A DNA stretch of 64,000 nucleotides from Halomonas cupida. GTDB taxonomy: Bacteria; Pseudomonadota; Gammaproteobacteria; Pseudomonadales; Halomonadaceae. The stretch lies in assembly GCF_900142755.1 (NCBI RefSeq), contig NZ_FRCA01000008.1:62001-126000 (forward strand). Direction: 5' to 3'. Shown in pieces: positions 20,543 to 27,993 of this stretch. The stretch's first letter is position 1, and each line of letters starts with the position of its first letter. Position numbers and translations under genes: made by a program. Under the pieces are notes generated by a model, which did no database searches, had not been told where the DNA came from, and saw only the letters and a list, made by a program, of their open reading frames with translations.

Positions 20543-22285
20543 TCACCAGGTCAGGCCACCGGGATCTGAAGCAAAGCGCTGCTTGTTGCGATACGGGTAG
20601 ACGTCGATGACCTGGCCATGGGTAATGGCGTCCTGCAGCCCCTTCCAGTAATCGGCATCGAGCAGTTCCGGGTGCAGTTCGTAGAACAGCTTGCGCAGAC
20701 GGATATCGGCGAACAGGAAGGGGCCGAACTCCTCGGGGAAAATATCATTGGGCCCCACCGAGTACCAGGGCTCATCAGCGAGTTCCTGCTCCGGATACAG
20801 CGGCTCGGGGATATGACGGAAGTTGCACTCGGTCAGGTAGCAGACCTCGTCATAGTCATAGAAGATCACCCGGCCATGACGTGTGACGCCGAAATTCTTC
20901 AGCAGCATGTCGCCGGGAAAGATATTGGCCGCCGCCATCTGCTTGATGGCATTGCCGTAGTCCTTGAGCACCGCCCGCATCTCATCCTCGCCACATTGCT
21001 CGATGTAGAGGTTCAGCGGCGTCATCATACGCTCGGTGTAGCAGTGCTTGATGATGACCTTGTCATCCTTGAGATAGACCGTAGAGGGCGCCACGCGCAG
21101 CAGCTCCTCAAGACAGTCCGGGTCAAAGTGGTCACGCCGCGAGACCAGATAGGAGAACTCCTGGGTATCGGCCATCCGCCCGACACGGTCATGGCGCTTG
21201 ACCAGGCTGTACTTGTCGCGGACGTTGTCGCGACTCATGTCCTTGGTCGGGTCGAAGCGATCCTTGATGATCTTGAACACCGTTCGGTGCGACGGAAGCA
21301 TGAACACTGCCATGACCATGCCACGCACGCCGGGCGCGATGATGAACTTGTCCTCACGTCTGGCAATCTGGTGGTTGAGCGCGCGAAAGAACTCACTCTT
21401 GCCATGCTTGAAGAAGCCAATGGCAGCGTACAACTCACTGATTGGCTTGTCCGGCATCAACTCCTGCAGATAGTCGACGAACTCCCCCGGCACTGTGGCG
21501 TCGACCTGGAAATAGACCCGGGTGAAGGAGAAGATGATCGACACCTCATCAGGCTCGATAACCACCGTATCCAGCCGCAGCCCCTTGTCCTCCTCATGCA
21601 GGATCGGCAGTACCAGCGGCACCTGCTGCTCGCCGTTGACGATCCGCCCCACCAGGTAGGCCCCCTTGTTGCGGTAGAAGACGCTCTTGAGCAACTCGAT
21701 CTCGGTGCCCTCCCCGTCCCGCAATTCGTCCGCCAGATGACCTTCGAGGAACTGCTGCGCCAGCGTCATGCAGCGCTGGATATTGACGAAGGGGACCTCG
21801 AACTCGGCGCCTTCCAGCGCATCACCGATGGCTCTGGCCCAGTCGCCGTTGACCGCATGTCGACGGCAAAGCTCGATCCCCGAATGATGCGGTGCACCGA
21901 CTCTTGAGGAATAGACGAACATCCAGTCATCACGGATATGGCGATGATGGAAGATCGAGCAGAACATCGAATTGAAGTAGGTTTCGGCCAGCTCGTAGTC
22001 GAGACGCTGGCTGATCAGGTCGGTGTAGTGATGCTTGGCTTCACGCCAACACTCGCAGTGAGTCAGGGTATCGTGGTCGAAGGTCCGCCGCAGACGGGAC
22101 AGGGTCTCATCAACCTTCTCCTGATAGAGGTTGATCCGCTCTGCAGAAGCCTGCTGGGCCTCCCGCCAGGCGGCATCGCGAAAACGCCGTCGTGCGTCCA
22201 GAGTAATCTGCTTGAAGCGTGACCGGTACTCATCAAAGCCATGCAGGATGGTGGCAGCAAGGCGGTAGGCAGGGGACAGATTCAT
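20543..22285 (-). CDS. aceK: Isocitrate dehydrogenase kinase/phosphatase
   Basis: Bifunctional enzyme that phosphorylates and dephosphorylates isocitrate dehydrogenase, switching carbon between the TCA cycle and the glyoxylate bypass. The 580-residue length matches E. coli AceK. The N-terminal regulatory half is followed by the kinase-like half, with the nucleotide loop GVRGMVMAVFMLPS, VFKIIKDRF carrying the ATP-binding lysine, and catalytic segments MLLKNFGVTRHGRVIFYDYDE and CYLTECNFR (given separately). It stands alone here, not next to aceA and aceB as in E. coli. Confidence 0.97.
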   Translation of the reverse strand: MNLSPAYRLAATILHGFDEYRSRFKQITLDARRRFRDAAWREAQQASAERINLYQEKVDETLSRLRRTFDHDTLTHCECWREAKHHYTDLISQRLDYELAETYFNSMFCSIFHHRHIRDDWMFVYSSRVGAPHHSGIELCRRHAVNGDWARAIGDALEGAEFEVPFVNIQRCMTLAQQFLEGHLADELRDGEGTEIELLKSVFYRNKGAYLVGRIVNGEQQVPLVLPILHEEDKGLRLDTVVIEPDEVSIIFSFTRVYFQVDATVPGEFVDYLQELMPDKPISELYAAIGFFKHGKSEFFRALNHQIARREDKFIIAPGVRGMVMAVFMLPSHRTVFKIIKDRFDPTKDMSRDNVRDKYSLVKRHDRVGRMADTQEFSYLVSRRDHFDPDCLEELLRVAPSTVYLKDDKVIIKHCYTERMMTPLNLYIEQCGEDEMRAVLKDYGNAIKQMAAANIFPGDMLLKNFGVTRHGRVIFYDYDEVCYLTECNFRHIPEPLYPEQELADEPWYSVGPNDIFPEEFGPFLFADIRLRKLFYELHPELLDADYWKGLQDAITHGQVIDVYPYRNKQRFASDPGGLTW

Positions 22286-22453
22286 CAGCGAGACTCCCGA
22301 CGGCAGTCACATCAGAGTGAAGGCCTCCGCCAGTTTCGGCGAGACGACCAAGGTCGTCTTTCATGTTGCCCTGCAACATGGCCTACGCCAAGTCACGCGT
22401 CCCAATCGGCACAGGGAGTGAGACTCGCTCGCGCTGGCCTCCCTCGCCACTTG
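22286..22453. other. Short gap upstream of aceK
   Basis: Apart from the tandem repeat that follows it, this 168-bp gap should hold the aceK promoter (minus strand). I see no clear -35/-10 pair and no riboswitch-like structure. Confidence 0.3.
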
Positions 22454-22513
22454 CGCCAGAACTGCTTACGCCAGAGCTACTTTCTCCAGAACTATTTTCT
22501 CCAGAACATGGGC
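22454..22513. repeat. 15-bp tandem repeat spanning the trkI-like stop codon
   Basis: CCAGA recurs at 22456, 22471, 22486 and 22501, giving four 15-bp units. On the minus strand these read as codons FWRK-stop, FWRK-stop, LWRKQ, FWRKW, so the last five codons of the trkI-like gene, stop included, appear to have been multiplied. Confidence 0.8.
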
Positions 22514-23967
22514 GTCAGCAGGACCAGTACCGTCAGGATCTCCAGGCGGCCCATCAGCATGCCCACACACAGCAGCCATTTGGCAGAATCCGGTAGCGGT
22601 GCAAAATTTCCTGAAGGACCAATGATGTCCCCCATCCCCGGGCCGACATTGGTCACCGCGGTCATGGCACCGGTCAAGGCGGTGACCAGGTCCAGCCCGA
22701 GCAACGCCAGCGCCAGCGCCAGCCCGGCAATGGTCAGGAAGAAGAAGAGCGAGAAGGCCACGACACCACGAGTGACTTCATCGGTCAGCGGCATACCGTT
22801 GTAGCGCGACACAAAGACGCCCTGGGTATGGATCAGGAAGCGCAACTGACTGATCAGCATCTTGATGGCAACCTGAAAGCGGAAGATCTTCATGCCACCG
22901 CTGGTCGAACCGCTACATCCACCGACAAAGGTCAGATAGAAGAACGCCATGGTGGCGAAGGGGCCCCACAGCGTGTAGTCATCACTGGCATAGCCGGTCG
23001 TGGTGACCACCGAGACGACATTGAAAGCAGTGTGCGTCAACGAAGTGAAAGGCACCTCACCACGCCAGATCCGGTATAGCGTGATCGCACCGACCACCAA
23101 TACCAGCATCACGATCAGGCCGCGCACCTGCTCATCACGCCACAACGCCAGCGGAGAGCCACGTAGGCTGCGAATGAAGAGCACAAAAGGCAATGCGCCA
23201 CACAACATGAAGAAGGTCGCCATCCACAGCAACTGAGGCTGGTCCGAGTAGGCACCAAAGGAGGCATCGGAGTTGGCAAAGCCACCAGTGGATACTGAAC
23301 TCATCGCATGCACGATGGCATCCAGCGGCAGCATTCCGCCTAGCCAGTAGGCCAGGGTAGCGCCCAGGGTCCCCACGGTGTAGACACTCAGGGTCGCCTT
23401 GGCGATTCCGCCGGTACGAGGCATGACCTTGTCCGACCAGTCCGAGGACTCGGTCTGGAACAGGCGCATACCACCCACCTTGAGAAACGGCAGAATAGCG
23501 ATGCCCATGACGATGATGCCGATGCCACCCAACCACTGCATCAGGCCACGCCAGAGTTTCAGGCCATCGGAGAGGTTCTCGATACCGACAAGGATGGTTG
23601 AGCCGGTCGTGGTGATCGCCGACACCGACTCGAAGACTGCGTTGGTCAGGCTGAGCTGCGGTGCACCGAGCACCAGCGGCAGACTGGCGAAGCCGCTGAT
23701 GGTGACCCAACTGAGGGACGTCAGCACGAACATCTGCTGGGTCTTGAGCTCTACCGGCATTCGCCAGCAGGCCCACAGCGAAAACAGGGAAGCGGACAGC
23801 ACGATCAATATCGACAGCGCAAACGCCCGAGCATCAGGGTCCTGCTCGAAGAGCAGCACGACCAGAGGTACCACCATCAGCAGCGCCAGAACCAGCCACA
23901 GCACCGCCAACACCTTGAGCACCGGCATCCAGTCTTCCAGCCAGCGCACTACCCTTCCTGGCACCAT
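22492..23967 (-). CDS. trkI: Trk-type potassium transporter membrane subunit (TrkH/TrkI family)
   Basis: A second TrkH-family channel subunit, 491 residues with about ten hydrophobic segments. Pore-loop repeats are SAITTTGSTIL, SSVSTGGFANSD, SVVTTTGYASDD and NVGPGMGDI, each with the filter glycine. Halomonas elongata has two such subunits, TrkH and TrkI, with different affinities for potassium and sharing one TrkA. This copy is not linked to a trkA, as expected for TrkI, but the symbol is by analogy. The final codons FWRK-stop are tandemly repeated downstream. Confidence 0.88.
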   Translation of the reverse strand: MVPGRVVRWLEDWMPVLKVLAVLWLVLALLMVVPLVVLLFEQDPDARAFALSILIVLSASLFSLWACWRMPVELKTQQMFVLTSLSWVTISGFASLPLVLGAPQLSLTNAVFESVSAITTTGSTILVGIENLSDGLKLWRGLMQWLGGIGIIVMGIAILPFLKVGGMRLFQTESSDWSDKVMPRTGGIAKATLSVYTVGTLGATLAYWLGGMLPLDAIVHAMSSVSTGGFANSDASFGAYSDQPQLLWMATFFMLCGALPFVLFIRSLRGSPLALWRDEQVRGLIVMLVLVVGAITLYRIWRGEVPFTSLTHTAFNVVSVVTTTGYASDDYTLWGPFATMAFFYLTFVGGCSGSTSGGMKIFRFQVAIKMLISQLRFLIHTQGVFVSRYNGMPLTDEVTRGVVAFSLFFFLTIAGLALALALLGLDLVTALTGAMTAVTNVGPGMGDIIGPSGNFAPLPDSAKWLLCVGMLMGRLEILTVLVLLTPMFWRK

Positions 23968-23988
23968 TCCCTGACCTCGTTGTTCGCT

Positions 23989-24020
23989 ATTAACCAGGCA
24001 TGAAAGCCTGCCGGGTTAAT
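23989..24020. repeat. Partial copy of the dispersed hairpin repeat
   Basis: This 32-base hairpin (ATTAACC...GGTTAAT outer arms, AGGC...GCCT inner arms) matches the last hairpin of the 167-bp dispersed element at 27121-27287 and 32579-32745. Four bases differ, and pairing is kept in a rearranged inner stem. It lies in the gap between the divergent trkI-like and truC genes. Confidence 0.6.
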
Positions 24021-24134
24021 GGCAGCTTCCGGCGCCCATCATAGACCAAAGGCGAACAAAAGCGAGTCCCCCGGATGACAGTGTGCTGCCATACAGCGAC
24101 AATAGCCCACCGCCGAATCACTGCCGGAAGTTTC

Positions 24135-24905
24135 ATGTCTCAGCCATTGCCCATTCTCTATCAGGACGACCACCTTGTCGCCGTTCACAAGCCGACCGGA
24201 CTGCTGGTGCATCGCAGCCCACTGGCCAGTGACGCCGAGGAGTTTCTGGTCCAGCGCCTGCGCGACCAACTGGGACAGCGCGTATATCCGGTGCATCGGC
24301 TGGATCGTCCGACCTCGGGCATCATGATCCTGGCACTGTCTTCGCAGATCGCCAGCCGCCTCGGCGAGGCCTTCAGCGAACATCAGATCGACAAGCGCTA
24401 CCTCGCCGTGGTGCGGGGCATCGGCCCTGTGGAGCAACGCATCGACCGCCCTCTTCGCGAAGAAGACGGCTCGCGCCCCAAGGCCCAGATGCCTGCCATG
24501 GCAGCCATTTCCGAGGTCCGTCGGCTCGATGGTGTCGAGCTTCCGGTACAGGTCGATCGCTACCCCCAGGCCCGCTACTCACTGATGTCGGTACATCCGT
24601 TGACGGGGCGCCGCCACCAGATTCGGCGACATCTGGCGGGTATCGGCTACCCGATCATCGGTGATGCCAAACACGGCAAGGGCAACCACAACCGCTTCTT
24701 CCGTGACCAGCTGGATTGCGGCCGCCTGCTGCTGGCCGCCACACACCTGAGCTTCGAGCACCCTGTCGAGCGTACTCCGCTGTCGCTTGTCTGCCCGCTG
24801 GATGCCTGCATGACCCGGCTGTTCGAACGTTTCGGTTGGAATGCCCATCTACCACGTCCCGTCGTTGCCCCCGTTTTCCCATCTTCCGAGGTCGCCAGCT
24901 CATGA
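24135..24905 (+). CDS. truC: tRNA pseudouridine(65) synthase
   Basis: An RluA-family pseudouridine synthase of 256 residues without an S4 domain. The catalytic motif is HRLDRPTSG (Asp in about residue 55), and the C-terminal HPLTGRRHQIRRHL is the usual RluA-type closing motif. Length and sequence fit TruC, which modifies U65 of some tRNAs, better than RluA (wider target range). The ATG at 24135 is the first codon of conserved sequence (LPILYQDDHLVAVHKP). The stop overlaps tcdA by ATGA. Confidence 0.9.
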   Translation: MSQPLPILYQDDHLVAVHKPTGLLVHRSPLASDAEEFLVQRLRDQLGQRVYPVHRLDRPTSGIMILALSSQIASRLGEAFSEHQIDKRYLAVVRGIGPVEQRIDRPLREEDGSRPKAQMPAMAAISEVRRLDGVELPVQVDRYPQARYSLMSVHPLTGRRHQIRRHLAGIGYPIIGDAKHGKGNHNRFFRDQLDCGRLLLAATHLSFEHPVERTPLSLVCPLDACMTRLFERFGWNAHLPRPVVAPVFPSSEVASS

Positions 24906-25738
24906 CCGAGATCTCTTCCCAGCCGGCTACTCGCCAGCAACAGCATCAAGACCACGAACTACGCTTCGGTGGCATTCGTCGTCTATATGGTGCCCAGGCC
25001 ACCGAACGTCTAGCTCATGCTCATGTCGTGGTGGTCGGTGTTGGCGGTGTCGGTAGCTGGGCCGTGGAGGCACTGGCACGCTCGGGTATCGGCAAGCTGA
25101 CGCTGATTGACCTGGATGACGTCTGTGTCTCCAATGTCAACCGCCAACTGCATGCCCTGGACGGCACCATTGGCCGCCCCAAGGTCGAAGTACTGGCCGA
25201 GCGCTGCCGTGCCATCCACCCAGGCATCGAGGTCATCGCCGATACGGCTTTTGTCACCCCGAGCAACCTTGCCGAGCGCATTCCCGAAGATGCCGACCAT
25301 CTGATCGATGCCATTGACAGTGTTGCCGCCAAGGCCGCATTGATTGCCTGGTGTAAACGCCGCAAGCTACCGATCACTGTAACCGGCGCTGCCGGTGGGC
25401 AGACCGACCCGACTCGAATCCGCGTTGCTGACCTGACGCGTACTGAACATGACCCGTTATTGGCCAAGGTACGCTCACTACTGCGTCGTCAGTACGGTTT
25501 TTCGCGCAACCTCAAACGCCGCTTCAGCGTCGAATGCGTGTACTCCGACGAACAACTTGTCTACCCCGGTGCCGATGGCGAGGTCTGTCACAGCAAGCCC
25601 GGCAACGGCGATGCCACTCGACTGGATTGCGCCAGTGGCTTCGGTGCCGCTACCTTCGTCACCGGAACCTTCGGCTTCGTCGCCGCCTCCCGTACTCTGG
25701 CCCGACTCACCTCACGCAAGATCGAGACTCCCTCATGA
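24902..25738 (+). CDS. tcdA: tRNA threonylcarbamoyladenosine dehydratase
   Basis: E1-like enzyme that uses ATP to cyclise t6A37 to ct6A37 in tRNA. The 278-residue protein has the adenylation-domain nucleotide loop VVVGVGGVGSWAVEALARSG at about residues 42-61, followed by LIDLDDVCVSNVNRQLHA. The downstream segment GAAGGQTDPTRIRVADLTRTEHDPL matches TcdA (CsdL), here listed in pieces GAAGGQTDPTRI and TEHDPLL. It acts on the product of the TsaC pathway, whose first gene is also in this window. It is coupled by ATGA overlaps to truC before it and to the DUF1653 gene after it. Confidence 0.96.
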   Translation: MTEISSQPATRQQQHQDHELRFGGIRRLYGAQATERLAHAHVVVVGVGGVGSWAVEALARSGIGKLTLIDLDDVCVSNVNRQLHALDGTIGRPKVEVLAERCRAIHPGIEVIADTAFVTPSNLAERIPEDADHLIDAIDSVAAKAALIAWCKRRKLPITVTGAAGGQTDPTRIRVADLTRTEHDPLLAKVRSLLRRQYGFSRNLKRRFSVECVYSDEQLVYPGADGEVCHSKPGNGDATRLDCASGFGAATFVTGTFGFVAASRTLARLTSRKIETPS

Positions 25739-25968
25739 TTCGCGACAACGAACGACCAGTCCCCGGTATATACCGTCATTACAAGGGGCCCAACTATGAA
25801 GTTCTGGGGTTGGCACATCACAGCGAAACCGAGGAGGCGCTAGTGGTCTATCGCGCCTTGTATGGCGAATACGGCCTCTGGGTGCGTCCGCTGTCGATGT
25901 TCAACGAGAGCGTAGAAATCGACGGCGAGACCGTGCCACGCTTTGCCCTCGAAAAAGCCTTCAACTGA
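25735..25968 (+). CDS. DUF1653 family protein
   Basis: A 77-residue protein of the DUF1653 family, recognised by PGIYRHYKGPNYEVLGLAHHSET near the N-terminus (given in pieces as PGIYRHYKG and YEVLGLAHHSET), a central VVYRALYG and the end WVRPLSMFNESV. The fold is small, beta-rich and of unknown function. It overlaps tcdA by ATGA, so the three genes truC-tcdA-DUF1653 form one translationally coupled unit; a tRNA-related role is only a guess from context. Confidence 0.88.
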   Translation: MIRDNERPVPGIYRHYKGPNYEVLGLAHHSETEEALVVYRALYGEYGLWVRPLSMFNESVEIDGETVPRFALEKAFN

Positions 25969-26010
25969 CACCAACAGCGGGCCACAACGACAGGCCGCAG
26001 CAACGGGCCA

Positions 26011-26054
26011 CAACGAGGACGGGGGAAGCCAATTGGCTTCCCCCGTCCTCGTTG
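26011..26054. terminator. 44-base perfect palindrome between convergent genes
   Basis: Two 22-bp arms (starting CAACGAGGACGG) meet at AATT with no unpaired centre in DNA. In RNA it would make a long stem in both directions. It lies between the convergent DUF1653 and bfr genes, so a bidirectional terminator is the simplest explanation. The preceding 40 bp contain imperfect direct copies of GGGCCACAACGA. Confidence 0.7.
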
Positions 26055-26074
26055 CAGGCTGAGTAAAGTGTCTA

Positions 26075-26557
26075 TTACTCGCCGCCGGCTTCCTGCATCT
26101 GCTTCTGCAGATAGTTCTGCAGACCCACCCTGTCGATCAGGCTCAGTTCCGTCTCGATGATATCGATGTGTTCTTCTTCATCGTCGAGAATCTGGCGGAA
26201 CAGGTCACGGCTGACATAATCCTTGATCTGCTCACAGTAGGTGATCGCCTCGATCAGGTCGTTACGGCCCTTGTGCTCGGCAGCCAGGTCAGCCTCGAGC
26301 ATTTCGCGGGTATCCTCACCAATATGCAGCTTGCCGAGATCCTGAAGGTTGGGTAACCCTTCGAGGAACAGAATCCGCTCGATCAGTACGTCAGCGTGCT
26401 TCATTTCCTCGATGGACTCGTCGTACTCCCATTTGGCCAGGCGCGCCAGACCCCAGTCCTTGTACATCTTCGCATGCAGGAAGTACTGATTGATGGCCAC
26501 CAGCTCGTTGCCGAGCACGATGTTGAGATGTTCGATAACCTTGGGATCGCCTTTCAT
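26075..26557 (-). CDS. bfr: Bacterioferritin
   Basis: Haem-containing 24-mer iron-storage protein, 160 residues. Ferroxidase-site residues are in place: Glu18 within [10 protein letters not shown], Glu51 and His54 in EEMKHAD, Glu94-type acid in EAITYCEQ, and the C-terminal EEEHIDIIE. The methionine in EEMKHAD (position 52) is the haem-ligating Met of true bacterioferritins. AGGAGG lies upstream of the ATG. The associated ferredoxin gene bfd is 195 bp upstream on the same strand. Confidence 0.97.
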   Translation of the reverse strand: MKGDPKVIEHLNIVLGNELVAINQYFLHAKMYKDWGLARLAKWEYDESIEEMKHADVLIERILFLEGLPNLQDLGKLHIGEDTREMLEADLAAEHKGRNDLIEAITYCEQIKDYVSRDLFRQILDDEEEHIDIIETELSLIDRVGLQNYLQKQMQEAGGE

Positions 26558-26751
26558 GGTGCTTCCTCCTGGCAGAATCGCTGTCGAGGAAGGCCAACGT
26601 CAGTGCTCGTTCCTCGCATACGGAATCGCTGGAACGGCAAAAGCTGCCCGACCAGCCCGATTACGAACCAGTATAGGCAACCCATGAAAAACTTCAATTA
26701 AATCAGTTGTTTGATAAATACAACATAAACGATAGTGATTGGCAATGCGGG

Positions 26752-26958
26752 CTACACCGCGTAGGCAAGAGACTCCACCTCGGCGCTCGCCGCTTGCTGG
26801 ATGGCCTCACGAGTTACCTGCTTGCCAACACATGCACATTTGCCGCACTGGGTACCGCAGCCCGTCTCGAGCTGAACCTGGCGCCAACTACGGGCACCTT
26901 CGTCCACACTCTGACGAATCTGTCGGTCACTGATTCCCTTGCACAGGCATACGTACAT
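26752..26958 (-). CDS. bfd: Bacterioferritin-associated ferredoxin
   Basis: A 68-residue [2Fe-2S] protein that reduces the iron core of Bfr to release iron. The four cluster cysteines are visible as MYVCLC near the N-terminus and CGTQCGKCAC near residue 35, in the CxC...CxxC arrangement of Bfd. The ATG at 26958 lies eight bases after GAGG; a GTG three codons earlier is possible. A Fur-box-like sequence lies about 65-85 bp upstream, consistent with induction under iron limitation. Confidence 0.95.
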   Translation of the reverse strand: MYVCLCKGISDRQIRQSVDEGARSWRQVQLETGCGTQCGKCACVGKQVTREAIQQAASAEVESLAYAV

Positions 26959-27024
26959 CGACTTCACCTCGCTGTTGTACGATAGTGAATGTAAATGATT
27001 CCCATAGCCTTATGCAACCCCTTT

Positions 27025-27043
27025 GAAAACAATTCGCATTAAC
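27025..27043 (-). promoter_or_regulatory. Candidate Fur box upstream of bfd
   Basis: On the minus strand the sequence AATGCGAATTGTTTTC resembles the Fur consensus AATGATAATNATTATC-type half-site pair, and a second AT-rich GAATCATTTACATTC lies between it and the gene. Iron control of bfd by Fur is well known in other gammaproteobacteria. The match is by eye only. Confidence 0.45.
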
Positions 27044-27120
27044 TACTTATAACAGTTTGAATTTACGTTTATTTTCAGGGAGTACTCCGCCCACCGCTGC
27101 ATGAATTCAGTGGCTATTAG

Positions 27121-27287
27121 CATGGCAATCAAATAGCTCATCCTGATCAATTTGATTGTCGTCCGCACCCCACTGGCGCAGATGCGCGTATCTGCTGGTG
27201 TGGTGCGGTCTCGCGTCGGCCTGATGGCCGACGGCGGCACGCCCCTGTGCCGCCATTAACCCAACATGAAAGCATGCCGGGTTAATA
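27121..27287 (+). repeat. Dispersed four-hairpin repeat, copy 1
   Basis: This 167-bp element matches 32579-32745 with 8 differences. It contains four consecutive hairpins. The first has outer arms 27163-27173/27198-27208 around an inner 6-bp stem 27178-27183/27190-27195. The second is GTCGGCC-TGAT-GGCCGAC at 27215-27232, the third GGCGGCAC/GTGCCGCC at 27233-27254, and the fourth ATTAACCC/GGGTTAAT at 27255-27286. The last hairpin reaches the stop codon of the minus-strand gene at 27282. It fills most of the 323-bp gap between bfd and that gene; the rest is the bfd promoter region. Confidence 0.85.
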
Positions 27288-27920
27288 GACCAGATCCTGA
27301 CGTACCCTCGGCATTTCATGTACAGCGCCCTGCTGCGGGTCCTGTTCAGGCTCCCAATGACAGTATCGATGAATCACTCCGGCCCACACAGGCCACTCTG
27401 CATCGGCTTCATCGTCATTGGGGCCACCCTCGCGACACTTGAAGGAAACCTCATCCAGAGCAACCCGAACAACACCTGTGGCGGCAAGTTCCTGACGCGT
27501 CATGGGCCTCAACTGCTCCCAGCGCCCCGGAGATACCTTGTCGACAAAGCGCTGTAACTGCTGTGCCTTGTGTTCCTCATCCTCGATCCATTCCGCCGTA
27601 CCGAACACCGTCAAGGAACGGTAGTTGATCGAGTGATGAAAGGCCGAGCGCGCCATGACCAGCCCATCCAGCGCACAGATATTGATCGACACAGGCTGGT
27701 CGGCGGCGAGGTTACGGGCACGGCGGTGACCATGCCAGTAGAGATAGTCGCCATCACGCCAGTGGCAGGTCGGCGTCACCACGACCTGACCATCGATCTG
27801 CTGGGCCACGTGGCAGATCAAGGCCTGATCGATCATTTGCCAGGCTGACTCGCGGTCAAGACTGGTCCGCTTTGGCCCGCGTTTGATGGTGGTCCGTTCG
27901 GTTACCTTCAACTGGTTCAT
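27282..27920 (-). CDS. Pyridoxamine 5'-phosphate oxidase-related FMN-binding protein
   Basis: A 212-residue split-barrel flavoprotein of the PNPOx-like family. The barrel signs are VVVTPTCHWRDGDYLYWHGH (in parts VVVTPTCHWR and DYLYWHGH), the LDGLVMARSAFHHSINYRSL stretch expected at the flavin-binding face, and VFGTAEWIED. It is not canonical PdxH. It is divergent from a MocR-type PLP-binding regulator across 73 bp, an arrangement seen for regulators and vitamin B6 genes, so a role in B6 or flavin-linked metabolism is plausible but unproven. GGAGGAG lies upstream of the ATG. Confidence 0.85.
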   Translation of the reverse strand: MNQLKVTERTTIKRGPKRTSLDRESAWQMIDQALICHVAQQIDGQVVVTPTCHWRDGDYLYWHGHRRARNLAADQPVSINICALDGLVMARSAFHHSINYRSLTVFGTAEWIEDEEHKAQQLQRFVDKVSPGRWEQLRPMTRQELAATGVVRVALDEVSFKCREGGPNDDEADAEWPVWAGVIHRYCHWEPEQDPQQGAVHEMPRVRQDLVY

Positions 27921-27993
27921 CCGAGGTTGCTCCTCCGGTCATGTCCTCGGCGTTATACTGGTAGGCTCTGGCATTCAACAGGAGAGCCAGTTG

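Noticed and set aside
27107..27319. 70-codon minus-strand reading frame within dispersed repeat copy 1, with a similar frame at 32544-32759 in copy 2
   Set aside because: The shared peptide follows from the DNA repeat. Base changes between copies keep hairpin pairing rather than protein sequence, the ends of the two frames differ, and there is no ribosome binding site.
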